64,000 nt of DNA, taken from assembly GCA_910587465.1 (NCBI GenBank), contig CAJUMS010000003.1, positions 7,196 to 71,195 on the forward strand, in the 5' to 3' direction. A program made the translations under genes and the position numbers. This DNA is from an uncultured Oscillospiraceae bacterium (GTDB lineage: Bacteria; Bacillota; Clostridia; Oscillospirales; Ruminococcaceae). The notes beneath the pieces are model-generated. The model made no database searches. It was given only the letters and a program-made list of their open reading frames with translations, and had not been told where the DNA came from. Positions within the stretch are counted from its first letter, which is position 1. Every line of letters begins with the position of its first letter. This document shows, piece by piece, positions 33,760 to 42,820 of this stretch.

Positions 33760-36675
33760 TTAGCTACGCAGCTTTCTTTCATACCATTCCTGTTTAGTCA
33801 TAAGCACCTGACGCGGTTTAGAGCCCTCATACGGTCCTACAACGCCCATTTTCTCCATTGTGTCGATAATTCGCGCCGCCCTGCCGTAGCCAAGCTTTAA
33901 ATGGCGCTGGAGCGCGGATGTGCTCGCCTGCCCCGCCGTAACGACGAATTCTATCGCGTCGTCAAGCTTGTCGTCATGGTCATGGTCGCCGCCGTCATCC
34001 GATTCGGAAATGGAATTCTTGTCGCTTGAGCTTACTATCTCTGCTTGGCGCTCGATCTCTGCCATAATTCCCTCATCGTACTCAGCGCGGAACGTCTGCG
34101 TGATAAACTCCGCAACACGTTCCACCTCGTCGTCTGAAACATAGCAGCCCTGCAAGCGTATCGGTTTCTGAACTCCCACGGGCATGTACAACATATCGCC
34201 GTTTCCAAGCAGCTTTTCCGCTCCGCTCGCGTCCAAAATTACGCGACTGTCGATATTCGAGGAAACCAGCAGCGCTATACGGCTCGGGATATTACCCTTG
34301 ATAAGCCCCGTGACCACTTGAACGGTAGGCTTCTGGGTCGCGATAACAAGGTGCATACCCGCTGCTCTCGCCTTTTGCGCGAGACGGACGATACTGTCTT
34401 CAACGTCCTTCGGCGATGCCATCATAAGATCGGCAAGCTCGTCGATAAAGATGACGATATGCGGCATATGCTCCAGCTCGTCGTCATTTTTTGCAATGTC
34501 ATTATAACCATCGATATTGCGCACGTTATTTTCGGAGAACAGCGTGTAACGACGCTCCATTTCCGTAACCGCCCACGCAAGTGCTCCCGCCGCCTTTTTC
34601 GGCTCGGTGACAACGGGTATCAGCAAATGCGGAATACCATTGTACATCATAAATTCGACCTGCTTGGGGTCGACCATTATCAGCCGAACATCATCGGGCG
34701 TAGACTTCATCAGAATGCTCATTATCAGCGAGTTTACGCACACCGACTTTCCCGAGCCCGTAGTTCCCGCGATAAGCAAATGCGGCATTTTGGTAATGTT
34801 ACAGGTAACGGAATGTCCGCTGATATCCTTTCCAAGAACGGTCTCGAGCTTTTTGTCAAACGATTTCTTGAATTCGGGAGTATCCACAAGCTCGCGGAAG
34901 AAAACCGTGTCCTTGACCTTGTTAGGTATCTCAATACCGACTGCGGGCTTATCGGGAACGGGCGCTATACGCACGCCGCTCACCGCGAGGTTTAACGCCA
35001 CGTCGTCCGCGAGATTGGATATCTTGCTTATCTTCACGCCGGGCGCGAGCTGTAATTCATAACGCGTTACGGACGGACCGCGGCTGGCTCCGAGATATGT
35101 AGTCTGCACGCCGAAGCTTTTCAGCGTTTCGACCAGCTTATCCGCGTTGCGGCGTATCTCCACATCAATATCCGCTTGCTGAACAGGCTTTTTTACGGGG
35201 TTCAACAAGTTCATCGGAGGCAGCGTGTACACCTCCGAAAGCGTGACCTGTCTGTCACCGCTTTTAAATGGCTCACTGCCAAACGAAGCAATCTCGATAC
35301 TCTGCTCCGCTTTCTGCGAGGGTGGCTCTACAAAACCCGAATTGCCCTGCAACGGGCGGTTTTCATTGATAATATCGTCAAGGTCAAACGGAAGCTCAGC
35401 CTCGTCAACATCGGAAATATCGTCAACATTATCCACAGTTTCCACGGAAAGCTTGTCCGAATCGGTAACGTCGGTCTTGGGCGCGTCAACAATCTTTGAA
35501 ACGCGAGCGGGAACCTTCTCAGCATTGAGTTTGTCCAACGCATCGATTATTGGCACCAGATCCGCGTCGCCATCCTCAAATTTATCGGGAACCGGCGGCT
35601 CGGGATCGCGCATTATCGGATGGCGCTTCTCCATATACTTTTTCAGTGCCTGCTGATAATCGCGGCTCTCCTGTTTTTGCTCCTCAATAAGTTCCGCGGT
35701 CTGTTCCTGCTCGGGGAGCTTTAAAGACTTCTCCTTTTTGGGTGCCGCCATAGGCTCGGGCATTTCAAATGGTTTCTGCGGTCTTGACGGCTCATCGGAG
35801 AGCTTTCCGACACTGTTTATAACATCGCGCATATCAGCGAGCTTTCTCTCACGCTCGTTCTCCCTTTCGGCTAATTCTATGCGCTGAAGCTGTTCACGGT
35901 GGAGCTGCTCCTCTTGTTGACGCTGTAACCGCTTTTCCTGCTGAATGCGGATATATTCCTCATTGGCAATGGCAGCTTCCTCTCGTCGGCGTTCGTTCTT
36001 TTCGGCGACATTCTCACCGACATTGCGGAAAAATCCCTTTATCCGCGCAAACAGTTCGGGCAGCGGGATATTCACGATAAGCAGCACACACACCAGCACG
36101 GCAATGATAACAATGATAGTCGCACCCAATCTTCCCAGAAACAGCAGCGGAACGCCCAGTATTATCGCGAAAACACCTCCTCCGCTGAATTCCACACCGT
36201 TTTTGTAAAGGTTTACAAAAACCTCGCCAAAGTTCTCACCGCGTATCTCACCAACGGAAAGTATCTCAACAGCCGCGCACAACATAACTACAAACAGCGA
36301 TATTCTGAAAATCGTGAACGCTATGGTATTGTTCGGTTTTCCCGCAGATATCGCAAACGCAGCGTATATCATAAGCGGACCGACCGCGTACGCCGCAAAC
36401 CCGAAAAGCCCATGCATAACGTCAAACAGCGCTTTCCACCCCATACTCCCGGGAATGATCGTTAACAGCGTTAAAACAACACCCAGCGCCAGCATTATTA
36501 CCGAACAGATGTGACGGCGGCGCAGACTTCTGCGGAGCGCTTCCTCGCGTATACGCTGCGCCTCCAGTTCCGCAGCTTTTTTGGAGCGCGACTTAGCCGT
36601 TGAAGATGATTTTGTTCTCCCTGTACTTCCCGCGCTTTTGGTAGTGCCGCGGGAAGTTGTTTTTCTCTCTGCCAT
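33760..36675 (-). CDS. FtsK/SpoIIIE DNA translocase
   Basis: 971 residues. A basic, low-complexity N-terminus leads into four membrane helices within residues 50-200. A charged Glu/Gln/Arg-rich linker follows. The RecA-like motor has Walker A GTTGSGKSV and Walker B IVIFIDELADLMM, and the C-terminal gamma winged helix (QRHLKLGYGRAARIID) reads KOPS/SRS signals. It pumps chromosome DNA across the division septum and, in spore formers, into the forespore. The length is above the SpoIIIE norm (about 790) because of the linker. Whether it is the only such protein in the genome cannot be seen here. Confidence 0.9.
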   Translation of the reverse strand: MAERKTTSRGTTKSAGSTGRTKSSSTAKSRSKKAAELEAQRIREEALRRSLRRRHICSVIMLALGVVLTLLTIIPGSMGWKALFDVMHGLFGFAAYAVGPLMIYAAFAISAGKPNNTIAFTIFRISLFVVMLCAAVEILSVGEIRGENFGEVFVNLYKNGVEFSGGGVFAIILGVPLLFLGRLGATIIVIIAVLVCVLLIVNIPLPELFARIKGFFRNVGENVAEKNERRREEAAIANEEYIRIQQEKRLQRQQEEQLHREQLQRIELAERENERERKLADMRDVINSVGKLSDEPSRPQKPFEMPEPMAAPKKEKSLKLPEQEQTAELIEEQKQESRDYQQALKKYMEKRHPIMRDPEPPVPDKFEDGDADLVPIIDALDKLNAEKVPARVSKIVDAPKTDVTDSDKLSVETVDNVDDISDVDEAELPFDLDDIINENRPLQGNSGFVEPPSQKAEQSIEIASFGSEPFKSGDRQVTLSEVYTLPPMNLLNPVKKPVQQADIDVEIRRNADKLVETLKSFGVQTTYLGASRGPSVTRYELQLAPGVKISKISNLADDVALNLAVSGVRIAPVPDKPAVGIEIPNKVKDTVFFRELVDTPEFKKSFDKKLETVLGKDISGHSVTCNITKMPHLLIAGTTGSGKSVCVNSLIMSILMKSTPDDVRLIMVDPKQVEFMMYNGIPHLLIPVVTEPKKAAGALAWAVTEMERRYTLFSENNVRNIDGYNDIAKNDDELEHMPHIVIFIDELADLMMASPKDVEDSIVRLAQKARAAGMHLVIATQKPTVQVVTGLIKGNIPSRIALLVSSNIDSRVILDASGAEKLLGNGDMLYMPVGVQKPIRLQGCYVSDDEVERVAEFITQTFRAEYDEGIMAEIERQAEIVSSSDKNSISESDDGGDHDHDDKLDDAIEFVVTAGQASTSALQRHLKLGYGRAARIIDTMEKMGVVGPYEGSKPRQVLMTKQEWYERKLRS

Positions 36676-36717
36676 TTTAATCTTCCTTTATGTAATATTT
36701 TCCCTGAAAAACTGTTT

Positions 36718-37590
36718 TTATTTCCCGAATATTGAAGCGATTGTCGCTCCCGAAGCGTGCTCCCAGATACCGCCGAGAATACAAAGTATTCCGATAAGCA
36801 ACGTATATACCCCGAATATTTTGAAACGATCACGGTCGAGCAACCACTTGACAAGCTTTATCGCCAGAAATCCGACGACCGCTGCGACAACGAATCCAAT
36901 TCCAAGCGCCACCCAATCGAGTTGCATATCGGACTTCAGCGCGTCGCCGATCTCGAGGACGCTGCCGCCGAGTATCGCGGGAATGCCGAGGATAAACGCG
37001 AACGTGACCGCGGTGTTCTTCTCCAGTCCGCAGAACAATCCAGCCGCCGTTGTCGAACCCGAGCGCGAAACTCCCGGGAACAGCGCAACGCACTGGAACA
37101 GTCCCACCGTGACTGCGTCCTTGACCTTTATCTGCTCGCCTGTTTTCGTGCCGTTATTGCACTTATCCGAGAGGAACAGCAGCACCGCCGTAAACAGGAA
37201 TGCAATCCCCTCGAAAATGATATCGCCGTCCCCCTGACGCGCCGTGAAAAAGTCCTTGACAAAGTACACGGGAACCAATATCAGCGTGGCGATTATCACC
37301 ATAAACACCATTCTGCGGTCGGAATTCATATCGCGCCACGAAAACTTTCCCGTGAAAATATCAGCGAACATAAGGAAAAATTCCTTTATCATTCCCAATA
37401 TCGTCCTCCAAAACGCTGCAAACACCGCCACAAGCGTTCCCAAATGGAGCACTATCGACAGTATCAGCGCCGTCTCCCCCGAATAACCCGTAATATGCTG
37501 AACCACCGAGAGATGTCCCGAACTGGACACGGGCAAAAACTCCGTCAAACCCTGTATTATTGCTTGAATTATTACATTTATGTAGTCCAT
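36718..37590 (-). CDS. uppP: Undecaprenyl-diphosphatase
   Basis: 290 residues from ATG 37590 (AAAGGGG upstream). It is a multi-pass membrane protein with the BacA/UppP signatures GLTEFLPVSSSGHL and PGVSRSGSTTAAGL, which hold the catalytic Glu, Ser/His and Arg. It removes a phosphate from undecaprenyl diphosphate to recycle the lipid carrier of cell-wall synthesis, and gives bacitracin tolerance. It lies between the YlzJ-like gene and ftsK, with 42 bases before ftsK. Confidence 0.92.
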   Translation of the reverse strand: MDYINVIIQAIIQGLTEFLPVSSSGHLSVVQHITGYSGETALILSIVLHLGTLVAVFAAFWRTILGMIKEFFLMFADIFTGKFSWRDMNSDRRMVFMVIIATLILVPVYFVKDFFTARQGDGDIIFEGIAFLFTAVLLFLSDKCNNGTKTGEQIKVKDAVTVGLFQCVALFPGVSRSGSTTAAGLFCGLEKNTAVTFAFILGIPAILGGSVLEIGDALKSDMQLDWVALGIGFVVAAVVGFLAIKLVKWLLDRDRFKIFGVYTLLIGILCILGGIWEHASGATIASIFGK

Positions 37591-37639
37591 AATATTCCCC
37601 TTTATATGTACCCCCGGCGGATAACCGCCGAGGTTTAAT

Positions 37640-37777
37640 TCAGTTTCCGTTAAAAAGCATTGTCCGCATCGCTTCAAACGCCATTACACTCTTTATAGGA
37701 TCGTCAAGCTTTTCCTCAGTATTCTGGCGCTCGGGCTCCGCAAAGACCTCGTTAAGATCAACGATAGTGTGCATCAT
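37640..37777 (-). CDS. YlzJ-like small protein
   Basis: 45 residues; ATG 37777 overlaps the tepA stop codon (ATGA), so translation is coupled. The opening [15 protein letters not shown] resembles the YlzJ-like family (YTIMPLEEVFPE pattern), and the position after tepA and upstream of ftsK/spoIIIE matches the B. subtilis order tepA-ylzJ-ftsK type. Function unknown. The identification rests on a short match plus gene order. Confidence 0.65.
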   Translation of the reverse strand: MMHTIVDLNEVFAEPERQNTEEKLDDPIKSVMAFEAMRTMLFNGN

Positions 37778-38637
37778 CTTTCACCACTCCAATCTCCCAA
37801 TCTCATATCGCCGCGCGTGAGCTTGCCGTTGGCTTCGCTTACGACCGCAGCGGCGGACTTGGGTTTTCTTCCGCGCTTGGCGGGAGCGGTGTTTTTTGTC
37901 GTCCGAGCGGTCTTTCCTGCTGAGGTCTTCCGCACAGACGACTTTTCCTTCGGTAACTTCTTGTCCTTTTCGATCAGCTTATACAGGCACTTCACCGCGT
38001 CAGACAGTGAGCCGAGACGGTCTATCAGCCCCTCCTTGACCGCTGCCTTGCCCTCAAGCACCGTACCTACGTCGAGCACCAACTCGTCGCGCTCCATCAT
38101 AAGTTCCTTGAAGCGTTCGGGGCGCATTTTGCTGTTTGAGGTAACAAAGCGCGTTATACGCTCCTGCATTTTCTCGAAGTAGTGCATAGTCTGCGGAACA
38201 CCCAACATCATGCCGTTCATTCGCACGGGGTGTATCGTCATGGTCGCCGATGGCACGATAAAGCTCTGCTTTGCCGATACGGCAAGCGGCACGCCTATCG
38301 AATGTCCGCCGCCCACGACAATGGACACGGTAGGCTTCGACATACCCGCAATAAGCTCCGCGATAGCCAGACCCGCTTCCACGTCGCCGCCGACGGTATT
38401 CAGCACGATGAGCAAGCCCTCGATAGTGCTGTCCTCCTCGATAGCAATAAGCGCGGGAATGATGTGCTCATACTTGGTGGTCTTATTTTGCGGCGGCAGA
38501 ATGTAATGACCCTCGACCTGCCCGATTATTGACAGACAATGAATATTGTGCAAAGCATTGCTTGCCGCAACAATGCCCGTATCTATGATCTGTTGATTCT
38601 GCTCCTCTGAAAAAGGAGCGCTGCTTTCATCACTCAT
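37774..38637 (-). CDS. tepA: ClpP-family serine protease, TepA-like
   Basis: 287 residues from ATG 38637 (AAGGAGA upstream). The ClpP/crotonase fold is clear: [20 protein letters not shown], then the serine motif [16 protein letters not shown], then [15 protein letters not shown]. The family is the cytosolic TepA (translocation-enhancing protein) group, linked to the membrane and to sporulation-time DNA translocase genes. Unusually, residues about 235-275 form a basic Lys/Ala/Thr tail ([18 protein letters not shown]) like that of the SCP2-like protein at 1.6 kb. It leads the tepA operon. Confidence 0.85.
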   Translation of the reverse strand: MSDESSAPFSEEQNQQIIDTGIVAASNALHNIHCLSIIGQVEGHYILPPQNKTTKYEHIIPALIAIEEDSTIEGLLIVLNTVGGDVEAGLAIAELIAGMSKPTVSIVVGGGHSIGVPLAVSAKQSFIVPSATMTIHPVRMNGMMLGVPQTMHYFEKMQERITRFVTSNSKMRPERFKELMMERDELVLDVGTVLEGKAAVKEGLIDRLGSLSDAVKCLYKLIEKDKKLPKEKSSVRKTSAGKTARTTKNTAPAKRGRKPKSAAAVVSEANGKLTRGDMRLGDWSGER

Positions 38638-38803
38638 AAACGTTCTCCTTGATTTAAAAGCAAGCTCCGCCCCGGGCAACAAGTTGCCCCAGCCGAGCGG
38701 TATTGCCCTGCGACGCAAATACGTTGTGTCGTTCTGAGGATTATTATTTCTCAAGAAAAAGCAAATATGCGCAATACACATCATACATAAATATACATTA
38801 TAC
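38638..38803 (-). promoter_or_regulatory. Structured 5' leader of tepA
   Basis: The tepA leader is about 160 bases. At 38667-38700 the RNA can fold into CCGCTC...GGGCGG enclosing a perfect GGGCAAC-TT-GTTGCCC stem (16-bp palindrome at about 38674-38689), ending 30 bases before the start codon. No known riboswitch class is recognised; translational control is possible. Confidence 0.35.
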
Positions 38804-38832
38804 ATTATACCATATCTGTAAATAAATTTCAA
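38804..38832 (-). promoter_or_regulatory. Sigma-A promoter of tepA operon
   Basis: TTGAAA (38827-38832), 17-base spacer, TATAAT (38804-38809) on the minus strand. Confidence 0.7.
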
Positions 38833-38885
38833 TATTTTTTTGAAATTTACCACTATATTTTGTATATAACTACCGAAATATGCGT

Positions 38886-38917
38886 AAAAAACGCGGCTCG
38901 GAAAGCTCCCGAGCCGC
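38886..38917 (-). terminator. Terminator of sipL-spoIVA operon
   Basis: 9-bp stem GCGGCTCGG/CCGAGCCGC with a 7-base loop, then a run of six T on the minus strand. Confidence 0.85.
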
Positions 38918-38956
38918 AATATTGAAGGAGGATCACAAAGAACATCAAGACAAGTG

Positions 38957-40432
38957 TCAGAGGATAATACAGATAAGCCCGCCACAGCCGTCGTTGATGA
39001 TGCGCTGAATAGTCTCCTGAAGCTTCAGCCGCGCGTCAACGGGCATTCTGTTCAGCTTGTTGTGCAAACCCTCGTTGACAAGATCAGACAGAGATTTCCC
39101 GAAAATATTACTCTCCCAAATTTTGGTGGGGTTCTCCTCAAAATCGTTGAGCAGATAATTTATCAGCTCCTCGGACTGCTTTTCGCTGCCTACGATAGGG
39201 TTTATCTCGGTCGTAATATTCGCGCTCATCATATGAATTGAGGGCGCAGAGGCTTTCAAGCGCACGCCGTATTTGCCGCCCTGCTTGATTATCTCCGGCT
39301 CCTCAAGCGTGAGTTCGTCCATCTGCGGCAATACAATACCGTATCCCGTCGCCTCAACCTCCTCGAGAGCATTCCTTACGCGCTCGTACTTACGCTTGAT
39401 ACTCGCAAGCTCTATCATGCACGGCATAAGGTCGTTTTCGCCGTTGAGTTCAAGACCCGTAGCCTCGCCGAGTATCTTGTAGAACAGCTCGTTTTGCAGC
39501 ATAATGTCGATTATGCCCGAACCAGTTCCCAGATCCAACTCTTCCGCGACGGCTCGTTTAACGAACTCGCAGTCCGAGATAGCGTCGGCGGCGGTCTTTA
39601 CATCGTTGATACCTACAATATCCGCGGCGGCAGCCTTGATACAGCCGAACACGTCCTTTTTCAGCCAGTGCTCCTTGTCGAGCGCGGTTATCCAGCGCGG
39701 CATACGTATCTTGACCTCGCGCACGGGGAACTTCAGCAGCACCGCGCCGAGTATCTCCCGAATGCCATCCTCGTCAAGATCGACGCAGTTTACAGGAATA
39801 ACGTCCGTTCCGTACTTCCCGCAAAGCTCCTCCGCGAGCGCGCGGCTCTCGGCGCTTTTCGGGTCGCCGCAGTTCAGCAGTACGACGAACGGCTTATTTA
39901 TCTCATTAAGCTCCGAGATAATGCGCTCCTCCGCCTCCTCGTACTCCTCGCGCGGGATATCGGTAATGCTGCCGTCGGTAGTCACGACAATACCTATCGT
40001 GGAGTGATCTGTGATAACCTTGCGTGTGCCGACCTCCGCCGCCATATTGAACGGTATCTCCTCCTCAAACCATGGCGTCATCACCATTCGCGGAGCCTCG
40101 TTCTCTATGTAGCCGATCGCGCTGGGGACTATATATCCCACGCAGTCGATAAGCCGCACATTCATCTTGACGCCGTCCTCAAGCTCGATAGCGACAGCCT
40201 CCTCGGGCACGAACTTTGGTTCGGTGGTCATTATCGTCTTGCCCGCCGAGGACTGCGGCAGCTCGTCGTTAGCGCGCTCGCGACGGAATTCGTCCGGGAT
40301 ATTCGGGATAACAAGGCTGTTCATAAATCGGCTGATAAACGTTGACTTTCCCGAACGCACGGGTCCCACAACGCCGAGGTAAATATTGCCGTCGGTACGT
40401 CTTGCGATGTCTGAATAAATTGAATGGTTCAT
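38957..40432 (-). CDS. spoIVA: Stage IV sporulation protein A (spore coat ATPase)
   Basis: 491 residues from ATG 40432; a GTG 12 bases earlier is possible, but its Shine-Dalgarno is too close. The start [28 protein letters not shown] is diagnostic, with Walker [30 protein letters not shown] and an IDCVGY motif follow, and the C-terminus ends GGLICIIL. SpoIVA hydrolyses ATP to polymerise on the forespore surface and forms the coat basement layer. It follows the SipL-like gene by 18 bases; in Clostridioides SipL binds SpoIVA directly, so the operon encodes interacting partners. Expressed in the mother cell. Confidence 0.95.
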   Translation of the reverse strand: MNHSIYSDIARRTDGNIYLGVVGPVRSGKSTFISRFMNSLVIPNIPDEFRRERANDELPQSSAGKTIMTTEPKFVPEEAVAIELEDGVKMNVRLIDCVGYIVPSAIGYIENEAPRMVMTPWFEEEIPFNMAAEVGTRKVITDHSTIGIVVTTDGSITDIPREEYEEAEERIISELNEINKPFVVLLNCGDPKSAESRALAEELCGKYGTDVIPVNCVDLDEDGIREILGAVLLKFPVREVKIRMPRWITALDKEHWLKKDVFGCIKAAAADIVGINDVKTAADAISDCEFVKRAVAEELDLGTGSGIIDIMLQNELFYKILGEATGLELNGENDLMPCMIELASIKRKYERVRNALEEVEATGYGIVLPQMDELTLEEPEIIKQGGKYGVRLKASAPSIHMMSANITTEINPIVGSEKQSEELINYLLNDFEENPTKIWESNIFGKSLSDLVNEGLHNKLNRMPVDARLKLQETIQRIINDGCGGLICIIL

Positions 40433-40450
40433 ATTTCTTGTCACGCTCCT

Positions 40451-41989
40451 TTATACTGTTGGAATGAGGATCATGCCCGAAAGCGGCGCGTCGCAGTCCT
40501 CTATCTCATTTTCCTCCATAAGCGCCTTTACGGTGGTGTTGTAGCGCTTGGCAATGCTCCAGCAGTCGGAGGAATCGTCCGTGTAGCATATCCTGAGCGC
40601 GAATTCGTCCGATTTGTCCTTGGGCTTATCCTCGCGGACAGTTACGGTATTTATCGCCTCAACGGGCTTGGTATTGTGAAGACTTGCCGTGAAATCAAGC
40701 GTTGTCGTAAGCTCAAGACAACCATCGGGCTTTATTGAAAACCCCGTATCGGTAACCATGACGTTGAAATCAACGATAGTGTCCTGCGTGACATTTGCCG
40801 CGGGAATGACCTGCTCGACAGCCTCCTGCTTTTCGCAGAAGAACGGCACGCCGTCAACATTAGAGCCGAACGCCCTGCAATACAGCTGACCCGTAAGAAC
40901 AAGCTCGCTGTCCGATCTCGGACGGCAGACGGGATTTTTCAGCTCGCTGGAAACGTCCCAGACGGAGCGTATCTCCTCTTTATCGGTGGAAAGCTCGGTG
41001 CGGACGGAGAGATTTTGCGCGATCACCCGCGGCTCGGTCGCAAGTTTGAGCTGATTTGCCGTGAATTCTGTCTCGTAATCGGTGGAGTAAACGTCGGTCG
41101 CGATACGCGCGGTCTCCTCAAGCTGTGCGCGGACACGGCATTCTACCAAAAGCTCGCAGGAAATGATTCCGCTGTCGGGCTTGGGGATAAGCTCGCAGTT
41201 CATCACGCCAATCTCGGGAAACGTTCTGTGCGTGTCGGTAATACCGTTTATGTCGAGAATAGCGCTGACGGGTATATCCGCGGACATTTTCTCCGTTTCG
41301 GAGCAGCCATTAGTCTCGGGGTTGAAGATACCGTACAGCGCGTTGACCGTAATTGAGCCTTTAAGCACTGCCTTATCGGCAATAACTCGCAGATCTGTTA
41401 TCTTTGGTACGGTATCGCATTGCAGAATAAAGGCGATACCCGAAGCGCCGGTTTCTATTTCTTCACGGACTATCATCTGCTTATCAGCGCAGAGCGTCTC
41501 GCCGCAGCAGGTCATCTCTCGGGTGCGCACCTGTAATCCCTCGGGAATATCGGGCAGCGAGTACTCCACGCTTGCCGACGCCCTGATACGGCAGCTCACC
41601 GCTCCGCGAACGTCGATCCTGCGCGGGCTGACCGCGCGGCAGTTGCAGTAATCGGTCTTCATCTGCAAAGATACTATCGGCTCGGCGGCAATTCCTTTGC
41701 GGCTCATATCGACGGTTTTCGAGTAAGTGTAGCGCTGATCCACGCAATGTACGTCGGTGCTGTTCTCGGCGAGATAGAGCACCTTTATATACACTACCCC
41801 GTCAATATTCAGCTTGCCGTCCGCGGAAACGCTGTACGAAACGATCTTCGGCGTTAATGTGCAGGACAGTATCTTGAAAATATCGGGACAGTAATCGGGC
41901 AGAACATAGTCCAGTTCAACGCCCTGCTCCGACTGACCGTCGAAAACGGTCTCGTCGATATGTACGGCTGACTTGGTAATTTCTTCCAT
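40451..41989 (-). CDS. sipL: SipL-like SPOCS/LysM spore coat morphogenetic protein
   Basis: 512 residues. Repeated SPOCS (DUF3794) domains cover about 1-430: LDYVLPDYCPDIFKILSC, then VSYSVSADGKLNIDGVVYIKVLY, and similar blocks after 170 and 300. A C-terminal LysM-like domain (DDSSDCWSIAKRYNTTVKAL ... LIPTV) follows. This is the architecture of C. difficile SipL, whose LysM domain binds SpoIVA. Start ATG 41989 has AAAGGAGG upstream. A sigma-E promoter precedes it. Linkage to spoIVA in one operon supports the partnership; in C. difficile the two genes are apart. Confidence 0.85.
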   Translation of the reverse strand: MEEITKSAVHIDETVFDGQSEQGVELDYVLPDYCPDIFKILSCTLTPKIVSYSVSADGKLNIDGVVYIKVLYLAENSTDVHCVDQRYTYSKTVDMSRKGIAAEPIVSLQMKTDYCNCRAVSPRRIDVRGAVSCRIRASASVEYSLPDIPEGLQVRTREMTCCGETLCADKQMIVREEIETGASGIAFILQCDTVPKITDLRVIADKAVLKGSITVNALYGIFNPETNGCSETEKMSADIPVSAILDINGITDTHRTFPEIGVMNCELIPKPDSGIISCELLVECRVRAQLEETARIATDVYSTDYETEFTANQLKLATEPRVIAQNLSVRTELSTDKEEIRSVWDVSSELKNPVCRPRSDSELVLTGQLYCRAFGSNVDGVPFFCEKQEAVEQVIPAANVTQDTIVDFNVMVTDTGFSIKPDGCLELTTTLDFTASLHNTKPVEAINTVTVREDKPKDKSDEFALRICYTDDSSDCWSIAKRYNTTVKALMEENEIEDCDAPLSGMILIPTV

Positions 41990-42030
41990 AGTGATCCTCC
42001 TTTAGCGGTGTATATAAGTTTTTCAATTGT

Positions 42031-42059
42031 ATTGTATGCTTGTTTGGAGGCAAGTATGA
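42031..42059 (-). promoter_or_regulatory. Sigma-E (mother-cell) promoter of sipL-spoIVA
   Basis: On the minus strand: TCATACT (42053-42059), 14-base spacer, CATACAAT (42031-42038). Both elements match the sigma-E consensus (-35 like TCATATT, -10 CATACAAT). About 42 bases lie between the -10 and the start codon. Confidence 0.7.
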
Positions 42060-42092
42060 TAGTTTGGACATTTTTGTAAGATAAAATTTCCA

Positions 42093-42141
42093 TTGACAAC
42101 GGGAAGCGTTTATGATATAATATCAGTAACAATTACTGATA
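42093..42141 (+). promoter_or_regulatory. PerR/Fur-type gene promoter and palindromic operator
   Basis: TTGACA (42093-42098), 17-base spacer, TATAAT (42116-42121). A 9-3-9 palindrome TATCAGTAA-CAA-TTACTGATA (42121-42141) follows the -10 directly, where a bound repressor would block initiation. Autoregulation by the Fur-family gene just downstream is likely. Confidence 0.7.
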
Positions 42142-42155
42142 AGGCGGTATGAAAA

Positions 42156-42554
42156 TTGACGGTCACGGCTATAAGGAAGTTTTCGCGGCAGCGCGAGCTT
42201 ATCTACAATCAGGTAAAAGATTACCCCGTTCACCCGACGGCTGAGGAGGTTTACACTGTGCTGAAAAAAGACCACCCCACTCTCAGCATGGGCACGGTAT
42301 ACCGAAACCTAAATCTGCTGTCGGAGATGGGAATGCTCCGAAAGATACATATTGACAACTCCCCCGAGCGCTTTGACGCACGCACCGACAGCCATTGTCA
42401 TCTGCTGTGCGGACAGTGCGGTAGAGTGTTCGATATTGAGGGCGTTCTGCCCGAGGGGATAGAGAACCGCGTTTTCGAGCGGCACGGACATCTCGTCACC
42501 GAGACTGCGCTTAATTTTAAAGGTATATGCCGCAATTGCGCGGAGGATAAATAA
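42156..42554 (+). CDS. Fur-family transcriptional regulator, PerR-like
   Basis: 132 residues from a TTG start at 42156 (AAGGCGG 8 bases upstream; no in-frame ATG). A winged-helix DNA-binding region (HPTAEEVYTVLKKDHPTLSMGTVYRNLNLL) is followed by the metal-binding half, with FDARTDSHCHLLCGQCG and a second CRNC pair that together make the structural zinc site (C-x2-C twice). Asp in FDARTD rather than Glu favours PerR, a peroxide sensor, over Fur. A 9-3-9 palindrome overlaps its promoter. Targets elsewhere could not be seen, and feoAB in this window has no such site. Confidence 0.85.
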   Translation: MTVTAIRKFSRQRELIYNQVKDYPVHPTAEEVYTVLKKDHPTLSMGTVYRNLNLLSEMGMLRKIHIDNSPERFDARTDSHCHLLCGQCGRVFDIEGVLPEGIENRVFERHGHLVTETALNFKGICRNCAEDK

Positions 42555-42558
42555 AAAA

Positions 42559-42595
42559 AGAGAGCCTGCTTTTTTTACAGGCTCTCTCATTTTTT
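42559..42595. terminator. Bidirectional terminator
   Basis: 10-bp stem AGAGAGCCTG/CAGGCTCTCT with T-runs on both strands; shared by the Fur-family gene and the convergent small membrane-protein gene. Confidence 0.85.
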
Positions 42596-42606
42596 GTTTG
42601 CCGCCG

Positions 42607-42795
42607 TCAGATAAACGCAAACAGCAAAGTTACGGCGCTCACTCCGAGCATGCAGACTATCGCGACGATATCCACAAGCCTGTTGGAGTTTTCCTTTTTG
42701 ATGACGGGGTACTCGCGGATACATTCAAGCGCGCCGTCTTTGAGCGTATGTAACTTAGCCGTTATACGGCGGAAATTTGGTTTATTTTTTCGCAT
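42607..42795 (-). CDS. Small membrane protein, unknown
   Basis: 62 residues. A basic N-terminal half (MRKNKPNFRRITAKLHTLKD) is followed by one C-terminal hydrophobic helix (LVDIVAIVCMLGVSAVTLLF). AAAGGGTG precedes the start. It lies 25 bases downstream of the pseudopilin gene in the same direction, so it may share its promoter and serve as an accessory membrane component, though nothing in the sequence proves this. Confidence 0.55.
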   Translation of the reverse strand: MRKNKPNFRRITAKLHTLKDGALECIREYPVIKKENSNRLVDIVAIVCMLGVSAVTLLFAFI

Positions 42796-42820
42796 TGATA
42801 TGCACCCTTTCAGTGGTTAA

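Noticed and set aside
36757..37638. 293-codon open frame on the plus strand
   Set aside because: Opposite uppP; low-complexity charged product with no motif.
39494..40345. 283-codon open frame on the plus strand
   Set aside because: Opposite spoIVA, whose motifs are unambiguous.
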